DNA of 64,000 nucleotides from positions 17,338 to 81,337 of the forward strand of contig NZ_SMAF01000013.1 in assembly GCF_004343305.1 (NCBI RefSeq). Reading direction: 5' to 3'. Under the pieces are notes generated by a model that was not told where the DNA came from, ran no database searches, and worked only from the letters and a program-made list of their open reading frames with translations. Shown in pieces: positions 1 through 9,417 of this stretch. Each line of letters starts with the position of its first letter. Position 1 is the stretch's first letter. The DNA is from Pseudofulvimonas gallinarii (GTDB lineage: Bacteria; Pseudomonadota; Gammaproteobacteria; Xanthomonadales; UBA2363). A program made the translations under genes and the position numbers.

Positions 1-1
1 C

Positions 2-265
2 TACAACCCGTTCGCGGTCGGCATCGGCCTGGACGAGGACACCGCCGCCTTCATCGCGCCGGACAACACGCTGGAAGTGGAAGGCTCCGGCGCGGTCACG
101 GTGGTCGATGCCGGTGGCCTTCAGTTCTCGTCGATGGCGCAGGTGGCGGAGAACGAACCGGTGTGCCTGCTCGGCCTGACCGTGCACATCCTGACCGCCG
201 GCGCCACCTTCAACCTGCACACCCGAAAGGCTTCCGCCGGCACCTTGAGCCCACGAAAGAGCTGA
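2..265 (+). CDS. cphB: Cyanophycinase, C-terminal end (5' part outside window)
   Basis: The frame is open from the first bases and ends in TGA after 87 visible codons. The visible tail has GIGLDEDTAA and then EGSGAVTVVDAGG, the C-terminal pattern of cyanophycinase, the S51-family serine exopeptidase that cuts cyanophycin (multi-L-arginyl-poly-L-aspartate) into beta-Asp-Arg dipeptides. The catalytic Ser/His region lies upstream of the window and cannot be inspected. The gene ends 23 nt before cyanophycin synthetase on the same strand, the usual degradation/synthesis pairing, and this supports the call. Confidence 0.85.
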   Translation, partial: YNPFAVGIGLDEDTAAFIAPDNTLEVEGSGAVTVVDAGGLQFSSMAQVAENEPVCLLGLTVHILTAGATFNLHTRKASAGTLSPRKS

Positions 266-288
266 TCGAATCGAACAAGGACAGTCCC

Positions 289-3087
289 ATGCGCATACTC
301 AATCGCAACGTCTACGTCGGCCCTTCGCAGTATGCGCACTTCCCGGTGATCCGGCTGGAGCTGGATCTGGGTCCGCTGGAGGACTGGCCGACCGCCCGTC
401 TCGGACCGGCGTTCATCGACGCACTGGTGGAACGCCTGCCCGGCCTCGCCGAACATGGCTGCTCCTATCGCGAGCCCGGCGGCTTCATCCGCCGCATGCG
501 CGAGGATGAAGGCACCTGGCTGGGCCATGTCTTCGAACATGTCGCCATCGAGCTGCAGAACATCGCCGGCGAGGATGTCACCTTCGGCCGCACGCGCAGC
601 ATCGACGACCGGCCCGGTGTCTATTCGGTGGTCTACGAATACGCACAGCGCGAGGAAGGCATTGCCGCAGGCGAGCTGGCGCTGCGCCTGCTCAGCTCGC
701 TGCTGCCGTCCGGCCTTCGTCCCGCCGGCATCGTGCCGGACGACTGGGACTGGGAACACGAGCGCGACAGCTTCATCAAGTACGCGCAACGCCGCGCGCT
801 GGGTCCATCGACGGCGTCCCTGGTGCGCGCCGCCCGCGAGCGCGACATACCCTGGCTGCGCCTCAACGAACAGTCATTGATACAGCTCGGCCACGGCAAG
901 TACCAGCAGCGCATCCAGGCGACGATCACCGGGCGCACGCCGTACATCGCCGTCGAACTGGCCGGCGACAAGGAGGAGACCAACCGCATCCTCGCCAACC
1001 TCGGCCTGCCGGTGCCGCAGCAGATCCTGGTGACCAGTGCCGATGCCGCGGTGAAGGCGGCGCGCAAACTCGGTGGCCAGGTCGTCACCAAACCCTACAA
1101 CGGCAACCACGGCCGCGGCATCACCATCGGCATCAGCAGCGACGAGGATGTGCGCGCCGGCTTCGAGGCCGCGCGCGAGCATTCCCGGTCGGTGATCGTG
1201 GAGACCTACCTGCCTGGCGACGATCATCGCCTGCTGGTGGTGAACGGCAAGCTGATCGCCGCCACGCGGCGCACGCCGGGCCACGTGGTCGGTGATGGCA
1301 AGCGCACCGTCGCCGAGCTGGTCGAGATCGTCAACCAGGATCCGCGCCGCGGCGTTGGCCACGAGAAGGTGCTGACCAAGCTGCAGCTCGACCGCGAAGC
1401 GAACATGATGCTCGAGCGCATGGGCTACACCAGCGAGTCGGTGCCCAGGGACGGCGAGGTCGTCTACCTGCGCTCCACCGCGAACCTTTCGACCGGCGGC
1501 ACCGCGACCGACGTCACCGACATCATCCATCCCGACAACCGCGACATGGCCGAACGCGCCGTGCGTGCGATCGGCCTGGACGTCGGCGGCGTCGACTTCC
1601 TGTCGCCCAACATCGCCGAAAGCTACCGTCGCGTCGGCGGTGGCATCTGCGAGGTCAACGCCGCGCCTGGCTTCCGCATGCACGTCGCACCCAGCGAAGG
1701 CACGCCGCGCGATGTCGCCAGCCCGGTGATCGACATGCTGTTTCCGTCGGGATCGCCTTCGCGCGTGCCGATCGCGGCGATCACCGGCACCAACGGCAAG
1801 ACCACGACCACGCGCATGCTCGCGCACATCACCAAGATGGCCGGCTACACGCCGGGCATGACGACGACCGATGGCGTCTACATCGACGGCCAGCGTACCG
1901 TCGAGGGCGACATGACCGGCCCGGTTTCGGCGCGCATGGTGCTTTCCGACCCCACGGTCGACATCGCGGTGCTGGAAACGGCGCGCGGCGGCCTGGTCCG
2001 AGCCGGCATGGGCGTGACGCGCGTGAACGTCGGCGCCGTCATCAACGTGCAGTCCGACCACCTCGGCCTGAAGGGCGTGAACACGCTGGAACAGCTCGCC
2101 GAGATCAAGCGTGTCGTCGTCGAAGTGGCCGAGGACTGTGCTGTCCTCAACGCCGATGATCCCAACGTCCTGAAGATGTCCGGCTATACCGACGCGAAGA
2201 CCATCTGCTACGTGACGATGAACCCGTCCAACGCGCTGGTGCGCGAGCACATCCGCGCCGGCGGCCGCGCCTGCGCGCTCGAGGCTGGCGTCAACGGCCA
2301 GATGATCACGCTGTACGACAAGGGCAGCCATATCCCGCTGCTGTGGACGCACCTGATCCCGGCCACGCTGGAAGGCCGCGCCCTCCACAACGTGCAGAAC
2401 GCGATGTTCGCAGCCGCGATGGCGTATTCGCTTGACATCAAGCTGGACGCGATCCGCCTCGGCCTCCGCACCTTCGACACCACGTTCTTCCAGGCGCCGG
2501 GCCGCATGAACGTGTTCGACGAGCATCCGTTCAAGGTGCTGTTCGACTACGCGCACAACGCCCACGCAGTCGGCGTGATCGCCGAGCTGGCACAGCGCCT
2601 GGATGTCGAAGGCCGCCGCATCGTGGTCGTCGCCGGTCCGGGCGACCGCCGCGACGAGGACATCGAAGCCATCGGCCATGCCGTCGCCGGCAGCTTCGAC
2701 CACTACATCGTGCGCCGCGACGACAACCTGCGCGGCCGTGACGGCGACGAGGTGCCGCTGCTGCTCGCCCGCGCCCTGCGCGACAAGGGCGTCGGTGATG
2801 ACGCGATCTCGGTGATTCCCGACGAACAGCAGGCCATCGATGCCGCCCTGCAGATGGGCCAGCCGGGCGACCTGATCGTGATCTTCGCCGATGCACTGGC
2901 GCGTTCCTGGAAGCAGATCACCAAGTTCCGTCCGGAAGGCGCGCAAGCGTCCCGTGCACCGGCACCGCCGCCGGCCAGCTTCGTCAGCGACGACGCCATG
3001 GAAGACCCCGTGCCGGCGCTCGACCTGGAAGGCATGATCCGCGACGAACGCGGCCTGCGTTACGCGCCGCAGGAAGAAAGTGACTGA
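289..3087 (+). CDS. cphA: Cyanophycin synthetase
   Basis: A 932-residue cytoplasmic enzyme that polymerises Asp and Arg into cyanophycin, a nitrogen and carbon reserve, using ATP. The N-terminal region (about 1-160) is followed by an ATP-grasp domain (KPYNGNHGRGITIG near residue 267) that adds Asp, and a Mur-ligase-like domain whose P-loop GTNGKTTTT begins near residue 500 and that adds Arg. The length fits the family (about 870-930). The start was placed at ATG 289 because AAGGA lies about 8 nt upstream and the protein then begins MRILNRNVYVGP, a typical CphA start; the frame extends further upstream but overlaps cphB. A short proline-rich tail follows the ligase domain. The genes on either side (cyanophycinase, second Mur ligase) point to one storage-polymer operon. 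Confidence 0.95.
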   Translation: MRILNRNVYVGPSQYAHFPVIRLELDLGPLEDWPTARLGPAFIDALVERLPGLAEHGCSYREPGGFIRRMREDEGTWLGHVFEHVAIELQNIAGEDVTFGRTRSIDDRPGVYSVVYEYAQREEGIAAGELALRLLSSLLPSGLRPAGIVPDDWDWEHERDSFIKYAQRRALGPSTASLVRAARERDIPWLRLNEQSLIQLGHGKYQQRIQATITGRTPYIAVELAGDKEETNRILANLGLPVPQQILVTSADAAVKAARKLGGQVVTKPYNGNHGRGITIGISSDEDVRAGFEAAREHSRSVIVETYLPGDDHRLLVVNGKLIAATRRTPGHVVGDGKRTVAELVEIVNQDPRRGVGHEKVLTKLQLDREANMMLERMGYTSESVPRDGEVVYLRSTANLSTGGTATDVTDIIHPDNRDMAERAVRAIGLDVGGVDFLSPNIAESYRRVGGGICEVNAAPGFRMHVAPSEGTPRDVASPVIDMLFPSGSPSRVPIAAITGTNGKTTTTRMLAHITKMAGYTPGMTTTDGVYIDGQRTVEGDMTGPVSARMVLSDPTVDIAVLETARGGLVRAGMGVTRVNVGAVINVQSDHLGLKGVNTLEQLAEIKRVVVEVAEDCAVLNADDPNVLKMSGYTDAKTICYVTMNPSNALVREHIRAGGRACALEAGVNGQMITLYDKGSHIPLLWTHLIPATLEGRALHNVQNAMFAAAMAYSLDIKLDAIRLGLRTFDTTFFQAPGRMNVFDEHPFKVLFDYAHNAHAVGVIAELAQRLDVEGRRIVVVAGPGDRRDEDIEAIGHAVAGSFDHYIVRRDDNLRGRDGDEVPLLLARALRDKGVGDDAISVIPDEQQAIDAALQMGQPGDLIVIFADALARSWKQITKFRPEGAQASRAPAPPPASFVSDDAMEDPVPALDLEGMIRDERGLRYAPQEESD

Positions 3088-3150
3088 AGCCGCGGGCCGG
3101 CCAGCCTGGCCGGCCCGACCCGTGAAAAGCAGACCGGATTGACCCGCACG

Positions 3151-4932
3151 ATGACCGATGCCGCGCCATCGCCGTTCGACGACTCGCGCCGACTGACCGG
3201 CCCCAACCTGTATTTCGCCAGCACCGGTGCGGCGCTGGAAACGCTGGTCGGGGCGCCGGTGCCGGAAACGCTGCTGGCCGGCTGGCAGGCGCGAATCGGC
3301 CAAGCTCGGCAGGCGCTGGGCTGGCCGGACGGCGATCTCGTGATCCGGCGCCACCACTCCGGCGCATCACTGGCCTTCAGCGCGCCCTTCGACCAGCTGT
3401 ACGCGGCAGCGGACGTCAACGAATGGGCGTGGCTGGCCAGCCTGCATGAACACGGCAGTCTTGACCCGGGCGCAGTGCCGTTCGCGCCCGGCCATCCGGC
3501 CCTCTGGAACCCCGAACAGGCGATGCAGACATTGCAGGCGGCTGCACGCGCCGAACAGCGGCCTCTGCTGCACGAACTGGAAAACGCGGCCCTGCAGACG
3601 CAGCGGGCCTTCCTGGTTGATGACGACGAGGTGTCCATCGGCCTCGGCACGGGCAGCCGTACCTGGGCGCTCGACGATGCACCGCGTCCAGCCGACATCG
3701 ACTGGTCGGCGCTGCACGATATTCCCACCGCGCTGGTGACCGGTTCCAACGGCAAGACCACGACCGTTCGCCTGCTCTCCTCGATCTGGCGCAACAACGG
3801 CCGCCACACCGTGCACAGCTGCACGGATGGCCTGTACCTGGATGGCGAGCTGCTCGAAGGCGGTGACTATTCCGGCCCGGGCGGCGCCCGCGCCGTCCTG
3901 CGCAATGCCGCCGCCGAAGCCGCCATCCTGGAAACCGCGCGCGGCGGACTGCTGCGCCGTGGCCTGGCGCTGCGACGCGCCGACGTCGCCGTGGTGACCA
4001 ATGTGCAGCCGGACCATTTTGGCGAGTACGGCATCCACAACCTCGACGACCTGACGATGGTGAAGCTGACCGTCGCCCGCGCGCTCGATGAGCGGCGCAC
4101 GCTGGTCGTGAATGCCGACGACCCGCAGCTGCGTCGCCACGCGCCAGGACTGCCCTGCCCGCTTGCCTGGTTCGCGCTCGATTTCGACGAACCGCTGCTG
4201 GCGGTGCGCCGCGCGAGCGGTGCGGCGACCTGCGGCGTCCGCGACGGCCACCTGCACGCCAGCATCAACGGTTGTGAACACGACTTCGGCGAGGTCGCCG
4301 CCATGCCGGTCACCTTCGCCGGCACGGCGCGACACAACATCTCGAACATCGCGGCGGCGACGCTGGCCGCGTTGCACATGGGCGTGGACGCCAGCGTCAT
4401 CGCCGCGACACTGGCGCGCTTCGGCAGCGATCGCCGCGACAATCCCGGCCGCCTGCAACGCTGGCAGCTGGGCGACGTGGTGGTGCTGCTCGACTACGCA
4501 CACAACCCGGACGGCCTTGGACATCTGCTCGCGCTGGCCGACCGCGAACGCCGGGACGGGGCCGGCATGCGCCTGCTGCTCGGCCAGGCCGGCAACCGGG
4601 AAGACGAGGATATCGCCCGTCTAGGCAAAGTCGCCGCGCGCTTCTCGCCGGCCCTGGTCGTGCTCAAGGACATCCAGGGTTACGAGCGTGGTCGCGCCGA
4701 GGGCGAAGTCGCAGCCATCCTGACCACAGCGCTGACATCGCACGGGGTGGCCGCGGACCGCATCGAGGTCGAGCTCGACGAGGCCACCGCGGTGCGCCGG
4801 CTGCTCGCGAGCGCGCGCCAAGGGGACGTCGTGGTCCTGCCGGTGCACAGCACGGCCGGCCGCCAGCATGTCGATGGCCTGCTGGCGCGGATGGAGTCTT
4901 TGGGCTGGAGCGCTGGCCAGCCGCTTCCCTGA
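3151..4932 (+). CDS. Mur ligase family protein, CphA-like, without ATP-grasp domain
   Basis: A 593-residue protein with a Mur-ligase P-loop GSNGKTTT at residues 198-205, ETARGGLLRRG downstream and a C-terminal ligase domain with LLDYAHNPDG, all close to the C-terminal half of cyanophycin synthetase. The first 180 residues do not show the CphA ATP-grasp signature. Placed 63 nt after cphA, it probably acts in the same pathway. Its reaction is not established from sequence: it could be an accessory cyanophycin or peptide ligase. The start is uncertain: a TTG at 3139 is in frame, but ATG 3151 is preferred; neither has a strong Shine-Dalgarno sequence. Confidence 0.8.
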   Translation: MTDAAPSPFDDSRRLTGPNLYFASTGAALETLVGAPVPETLLAGWQARIGQARQALGWPDGDLVIRRHHSGASLAFSAPFDQLYAAADVNEWAWLASLHEHGSLDPGAVPFAPGHPALWNPEQAMQTLQAAARAEQRPLLHELENAALQTQRAFLVDDDEVSIGLGTGSRTWALDDAPRPADIDWSALHDIPTALVTGSNGKTTTVRLLSSIWRNNGRHTVHSCTDGLYLDGELLEGGDYSGPGGARAVLRNAAAEAAILETARGGLLRRGLALRRADVAVVTNVQPDHFGEYGIHNLDDLTMVKLTVARALDERRTLVVNADDPQLRRHAPGLPCPLAWFALDFDEPLLAVRRASGAATCGVRDGHLHASINGCEHDFGEVAAMPVTFAGTARHNISNIAAATLAALHMGVDASVIAATLARFGSDRRDNPGRLQRWQLGDVVVLLDYAHNPDGLGHLLALADRERRDGAGMRLLLGQAGNREDEDIARLGKVAARFSPALVVLKDIQGYERGRAEGEVAAILTTALTSHGVAADRIEVELDEATAVRRLLASARQGDVVVLPVHSTAGRQHVDGLLARMESLGWSAGQPLP

Positions 4933-5196
4933 TGCCGGCATAGCGGCATCCAGTACCGGCACCCGCTCTGGTTCGGCGTGCCTTGTCAAACTGGTTCGCA
5001 TAGGAATGGCCGCATTCAAGGCGCGGGAATGCGTTTTTTCCCTGGAGTGCGGGGGTTTGAGTCCGGCGCTCCGCAAAGCAGCACCCGGCAGCACGACCGG
5101 TTGCCGAACGGCACGGCCTCGTCCCGACCGCCGCTTCGGGATTGGCCGGATCCGGCTGATACCATCCTGCGACCCCCATCAGACGAGCGCAGCCCC

Positions 5197-6639
5197 ATGT
5201 CAGGCTCAGTGACCGAGTGGTTGCGGGAACACCTGGTTTCACTGGTCGTCATCACCGTCTACGTGCTGGCGCTGCTCAGTGCCGCGCGCGCCGTCCTGTT
5301 CTCGCGCACCGCCCAGGGATCGATGGCCTGGGTACTGGCCCTGCTGCTGATGCCTTTCCTGACCCTGCCGTTCTACTGGGTCTTCGGACGCAGCAAGTTC
5401 GAGGGCTATGTCGGCCGCCGCAATCGAGTGATGGCGCGCGCCGCGACGCGCCTGGCCGAGTTCGAGACCGTCGAGAGTTACCTGGACCTGCCCGACGAGC
5501 GCTTCGCCGAACTGCATACCCTCGCCCGACGCCTGGGTGCCGGTGGCTTCGCCCGCGGCAACCGCACCCGGCTGCTGATCGACGGCGAGGCCGCCTTCGA
5601 GGAAATGCTGGCGGCGATTTCCAGTGCCCGCCGGTTCGTGCTGGTGCAGTTCTACATCTTCCGCGACGACGGAATCGGCCGCCGTTTCCAGGAAGCGATG
5701 ATGGAGCGCGCGCGCGCCGGGGTGACGGTCTGCTTCCTATACGACGAGATCGGCTATCGCCTGGGCGATCGCTTCCTGCGTCCGCTTCGCGATTGCGGCA
5801 TCGCCTGCTTTCCGTTCGATCCGGGTCGCAAGGGCGTGCGCCTGCAGATCAACTTCCGCAACCACCGCAAGGTGGTTGTCGTCGATGGCACCTGCGCATT
5901 CCTGGGTGGTGTCAACGTCGGCGACGACTACCTGGGCAAGTATCCGCAACGTGGCTTCTGGCGCGACACCCATCTGCGCGTCGACGGCCCGGCCGCGGCA
6001 CAGGCACAGGTGGCGTTCTTCAAGGACTGGTTCTGGGCCACTGACGAACTGCCGCCGGTCAAGTTCCACATCGTGCCGGAGGACGACGGCGAGGCGCGCG
6101 TGCTGGTCTGGCATACAGGTCCATCCGATCCGCAGCCGGAATGCCTGCTCAGCTGGCTGGCCGTCATCAACAACGCCCGCGAGCGGCTGTGGCTGGCCAC
6201 GCCCTACTTCGTGCCCCCCGAACCAGTCCTGCACGCGCTGCGCCTGGCGATGATGCGCGGCGTCGATGTCCGCATCCTGGTGCCGCAGAAGAACGACAAC
6301 CTCGCCGTTCAGCTGGCCAGCCAGGTACATCTGGCCGACATGGCGAACTGCGGTGCGCATGTCTACCGCTGGACCGACGGGTTCATGCACCAGAAGGTGG
6401 CCCTGGCGGACGACGGTCTGGTCGTCATCGGCGCCGCCAACCTGGACCACCGGTCCATCTTCATCAACTTCGAGATTTCGGCGCTGTGCGTCGATGCGCA
6501 GCTCTCGCTTGAGGTTGCGCAGATGCTGGAGCAGGACTTCGAACGCAGCGAGCGCATCAGCCTCGACGAGTTCCGCAACGCCGGCTACTGGCGCCGACTC
6601 GCGTGCCGCACCGCCAACCTCTTCGCGCCGATGCTTTGA
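5197..6639 (+). CDS. cls: Cardiolipin synthase
   Basis: A 480-residue membrane-bound phospholipase D superfamily enzyme that joins two phosphatidylglycerols into cardiolipin and glycerol. Two N-terminal membrane segments (about residues 13-35 and 44-65) precede two PLD motifs: H-x-K from His223 (NHRKVVVVDG) and H-x-K from His398 (MHQKVALADD), each followed by G-G/A-x-N. Length and order match bacterial ClsA-type enzymes. The frame opens further upstream, but ATG 5197 begins a normal Cls N-terminus ahead of the first membrane segment. About 260 nt separate it from the Mur ligase gene, and that gap shows no gene. Confidence 0.93.
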   Translation: MSGSVTEWLREHLVSLVVITVYVLALLSAARAVLFSRTAQGSMAWVLALLLMPFLTLPFYWVFGRSKFEGYVGRRNRVMARAATRLAEFETVESYLDLPDERFAELHTLARRLGAGGFARGNRTRLLIDGEAAFEEMLAAISSARRFVLVQFYIFRDDGIGRRFQEAMMERARAGVTVCFLYDEIGYRLGDRFLRPLRDCGIACFPFDPGRKGVRLQINFRNHRKVVVVDGTCAFLGGVNVGDDYLGKYPQRGFWRDTHLRVDGPAAAQAQVAFFKDWFWATDELPPVKFHIVPEDDGEARVLVWHTGPSDPQPECLLSWLAVINNARERLWLATPYFVPPEPVLHALRLAMMRGVDVRILVPQKNDNLAVQLASQVHLADMANCGAHVYRWTDGFMHQKVALADDGLVVIGAANLDHRSIFINFEISALCVDAQLSLEVAQMLEQDFERSERISLDEFRNAGYWRRLACRTANLFAPML

Positions 6640-6936
6640 GCGGCGACTCCGGGACGGCCCATCACCAGCCTGGATCACGGTCGCGCAGCCAATCCGATCT
6701 GGTGTTCGGCAGCAGCCGCCAGCCGCCGAGCCGACATCGCGCTCGCGAAGTGAGGCAAATCTATCACGACCGACTCCTAAGGTTATACGAACAAGCAAAC
6801 AGGCGCGCCATGCTGCCGACGCCTGCCCCAGCCGACTCGTATCGTCAGAGCATGACAACACATTCCCAACAAGAACCTTGATGCATTGGCTTCGACCTGC
6901 TCTTATCCAGGCCATCCACGCGATCAGGAAATCGGT

Positions 6937-7522
6937 ATGAACGTTCACACCACAACGTCCTCTGCGAACACGCGCCCAATGACGTGGCCGGCCCTTGTGT
7001 TAATGATCGTGTGCGGCATGGCGCAGGCTGCCATGCCTGTCCGTTCCGGCCACGCCGGCCACTGGTACGCCACCGACCGCAGCGGCGAGGGCTGGGTATT
7101 GGAACTGCGCGGCCCCGATAGCGCCTGGCTGTACTGGTTCACCTACGACAGCCAGGGCCGGCAACGCTGGCTGACCGCCACCGGCCAGATCGTGCCCGAT
7201 GGCGATGATGGCCAGCGCATCGACTTCGCGCAGCTGGTGGTGACGCGTGGCGCGCTTTGGCGCGGCCTTCGATCCCGACGACGTGATCCGCGAAGCGGTC
7301 GGCTCGGCCAGCCTGCGCTTCAGCAGTTGCGACCGCGGCCAGTTCAGCTACAACGCCTTCAACCAGAGCCAGACCTTCGACGTTCAGCGCCTGGCCCGGG
7401 TGATGGGCACCCGCTGCGAAACCCCGCACGGCGTCACCGGCCGCGAAGTCGCCGATCACGCCGGCCAGAGCGGCTCGTGGTACGACCCCACGCACAACGG
7501 CGAACCCAAGTTCCGCAGCTAA
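6937..7522 (+). pseudogene. Secreted GQSGSWYDP-repeat protein, frameshifted and truncated by IS
   Basis: The gene starts at ATG 6937 with AGGAA six bases upstream and has a signal peptide (hydrophobic run, then MAQAAM). It continues as HAGHWYATDRSGEGW and LYWFTYDSQGRQRW up to about base 7248. The sequence then continues only in another frame (RFGAAFDPDDVIREAVGSA to GQSGSWYDPTHNGE), so a one-base frameshift lies around 7245-7258. The second half ends abruptly after NGE at about 7503, where the next insertion sequence begins. The HWYATDRSGEGW and SWYDPTHNGE segments look like two copies of one repeat unit. Function unknown; probably an inactive secreted protein. A sequencing error could explain the frameshift but not the truncation. 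Confidence 0.7.
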
Positions 7523-8770
7523 TCACGTAACCCGTTGATCGCATTGATGCACGCGGTGCAAAAATGCCACTACAAGGCGGGTTGTGTGCTGGGCGTGGGG
7601 AGTTTGAGTGCCTCGAACAGTTCGATCTGCTGGGGTTGAAGGCGTCCGATGCCGGTGACGGGTGTGCCGTCGATCTGGACGCGTTGCTGCTGGATCTGGC
7701 GCAGCAGAGTGAGTGCAGCGTTCGGTGAGAGTGGGTGCCCGGCCGCCTTGAGCTTGTACCGCATGACGCGATGGATGACCAGCGCCAGGAAGCAGATGAG
7801 GGCGTGTGCGCGGATGCGCTCGGGCAGGCGGTGATGCACGGGGGCGATCTCGATGTCGCTCTTGAGTACCCGGAAGCCGCGCTCGATATCGGCCAGTGCC
7901 TTGTAGCGGGCAATGACCTCGCCGGCGCTCAAGTCGGTGTTGGTGACCAGCAACAGTTTGCCGTCCAGTTGTTCGGCCTGCGCCAAGGCGGCCTCGTCGC
8001 GGTCGAAGCTGAAGCGGTCGGCGTGCAGGTCGGCTTTCAGGATACGGCTCAAGCCCGCCTTCTTGACCTGTTCGCAAAAACGCACATACGCACGCCGATC
8101 GGTCGACCTGCGCCCGCGCAGCGAGGTGCCCGCATCGGCAGCGTCCAGCCGCTGGGCCATGCGCTCGCCTTCGGCTTCGATGTCCTCAATCAAGGCGCGA
8201 CGCTTGGCGGCTTGCGCGGCAGCGCGATCAGGATCGTCAGCGACGATCAGTCGCCGCCCTTCCCAGGTCGATTCGCCGATCCCCTCGGCAAAGCGCATGG
8301 CCGCCACCCGCTCACCGAAGTCGGTGTAGCGGCGCGCGGGCACAGCCAGGATGTAGTTCACGGGCTTGCCGCTGGCGGTCTTCGTGGCTTCCACGGCCGC
8401 CAGGTTGTCCAGGCTCAGCAGCCCACGATCGGCTACCAGCACGACCTGGTCGATCTGGTAGCGGCCGATGGCCTTCTCGATGGCCGGCAGCAATGTGGCG
8501 ACTTCGCCGATGTTGCCGGCATGCACTTCATGGGCAATGGGCAAGCCTTCGGCCGTCTGGATCACGCCCAGCACAAACTGGCGCGCGATGCCGCCCGTTT
8601 CCTTGCTGAGGCCGAAGGCGCGCACATCGCCGTCCACCGTGCCTTCGCCATGAATGCGCACGGTGGTGAGGTCGTAGAACACGATCGACACCGACTGGTC
8701 CAGCAAGGGGCGAAGCTGGTCGGCCACTATCATTCCCTGATCGTCGAAACGGCAGCCGCGAACACTTCAT
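7503..8770 (-). mobile_element. 5'-truncated IS4/IS1634-type insertion sequence remnant
   Basis: The right edge is placed where the coding sequence of the upstream secreted protein breaks off (about 7503; AACCCAAGTTCCGCAGC is a candidate terminal sequence). The left edge is set near 8770, where the transposase frame meets a stop. No inverted copy of the candidate terminus is visible near 8740-8830, and the transposase lacks its N-terminal part, so one end seems deleted together with the rest of the interrupted host gene. Boundaries are approximate. Confidence 0.6.
7570..8733 (-). pseudogene. IS4/IS1634-family DDE transposase, N-terminally truncated
   Basis: A 387-residue frame with the DDE transposase core: first Asp in VFYDLTTVRIHGEG, second Asp in VLVADRGLLSL, and the glutamate region in IERGFRVLKSDI followed by HHR. 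Full-length relatives are usually longer by roughly 100-150 residues with an N-terminal DNA-binding part, which is absent here: upstream of the first possible ATG the frame holds nine more codons of the same character and then a TGA near 8768. Probably inactive. The C-terminal residues (PTPSTQPAL) and stop are intact. Confidence 0.75.
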
Positions 8771-8808
8771 AGAAAACGTTGTTGCAACGCGGACGGTCAA
8801 CCGCAGCG

Positions 8809-8835
8809 CCGGCAGGGCATTTCATGCCCCGCCGG
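8809..8835. other. Hairpin with 12-bp arms between IS remnant and nudix gene
   Basis: CCGGCAGGGCAT and ATGCCCCGCCGG form an inverted repeat with a 3-nt loop and one mismatch. No T-run follows, so it is not a convincing intrinsic terminator. It may be the former terminator of the gene destroyed by the IS remnant. Confidence 0.35.
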
Positions 8836-8912
8836 TGCTGTTCTGGATCCGTCTGTTGTACGGAGGCGCTGGCGCAGGTGCTACCCTATTGCGCCGCGTC
8901 AAGCGTCCCGCC

Positions 8913-9401
8913 ATGTCGTACACGCCGATCGTCGCCACCCTCGGATACGTGCTGTCGCCCGATCACCAGCAGGTGCTGATGATCCATCGCAACGCACGCC
9001 AGGACGACCAGCACCTGGGCAAATACAACGGCCTGGGCGGGAAGCTGGATGCCGGTGAGGACATCATGGCCGGCATGGTCCGCGAGATCCGCGAGGAAGC
9101 AGGCATCGAATGCACGGCGATGAACCTGCGCGGCACGCTGAACTGGCCCGGTTTCGGCAAGAATGGCGAAGACTGGATGGGCTTCATCTTCCTGATCACC
9201 GCCTTCGAGGGCACGGCGCATGCCGGCAACCACGAAGGCACCCTCGAATGGGTGCCGCGCGACCGCCTGATGACCCTGCCGATGTGGGAAGGCGACCGGC
9301 ACTTCCTGCCGCTGGTCTTCGACGACGATCCGCGCCCATTCCACGGCGTGATGCCCTACCGCGACGGCCGCATGCAGTCGTGGTCCTACAGCCGCCTGTA
9401 A
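8913..9401 (+). CDS. Nudix hydrolase (MutT / 8-oxo-dGTP diphosphatase type)
   Basis: A 162-residue protein with a complete Nudix box, G-x5-E-x7-REVxEExG type, at about residues 42-65 (GGKLDAGEDI followed by REIREEAGI). Nudix enzymes cleave nucleoside diphosphates linked to another group; the size and box resemble MutT-like 8-oxo-dGTP diphosphatases that clean the nucleotide pool, but substrate cannot be read from sequence. ATG 8913 (MSYTPIVATLGYV) was chosen over an in-frame upstream start at 8835 because it begins the normal fold. A LysE-type exporter gene follows 16 nt later. Confidence 0.85.
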   Translation: MSYTPIVATLGYVLSPDHQQVLMIHRNARQDDQHLGKYNGLGGKLDAGEDIMAGMVREIREEAGIECTAMNLRGTLNWPGFGKNGEDWMGFIFLITAFEGTAHAGNHEGTLEWVPRDRLMTLPMWEGDRHFLPLVFDDDPRPFHGVMPYRDGRMQSWSYSRL

Positions 9402-9417
9402 GACGCGTGCCGGACGC

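Noticed and set aside
874..3357. Long minus-strand open frame (827 codons) opposite cphA
   Set aside because: It lies antisense to a clearly conserved gene, has His/Asp/Arg-rich low-complexity composition typical of a shadow frame in GC-rich DNA, and has no recognisable domain.
7245..7258. Programmed frameshift in the secreted repeat protein
   Set aside because: No slippery heptamer or downstream stimulatory structure is evident, and the product is truncated by an IS remnant, so simple decay or sequencing error is more likely.
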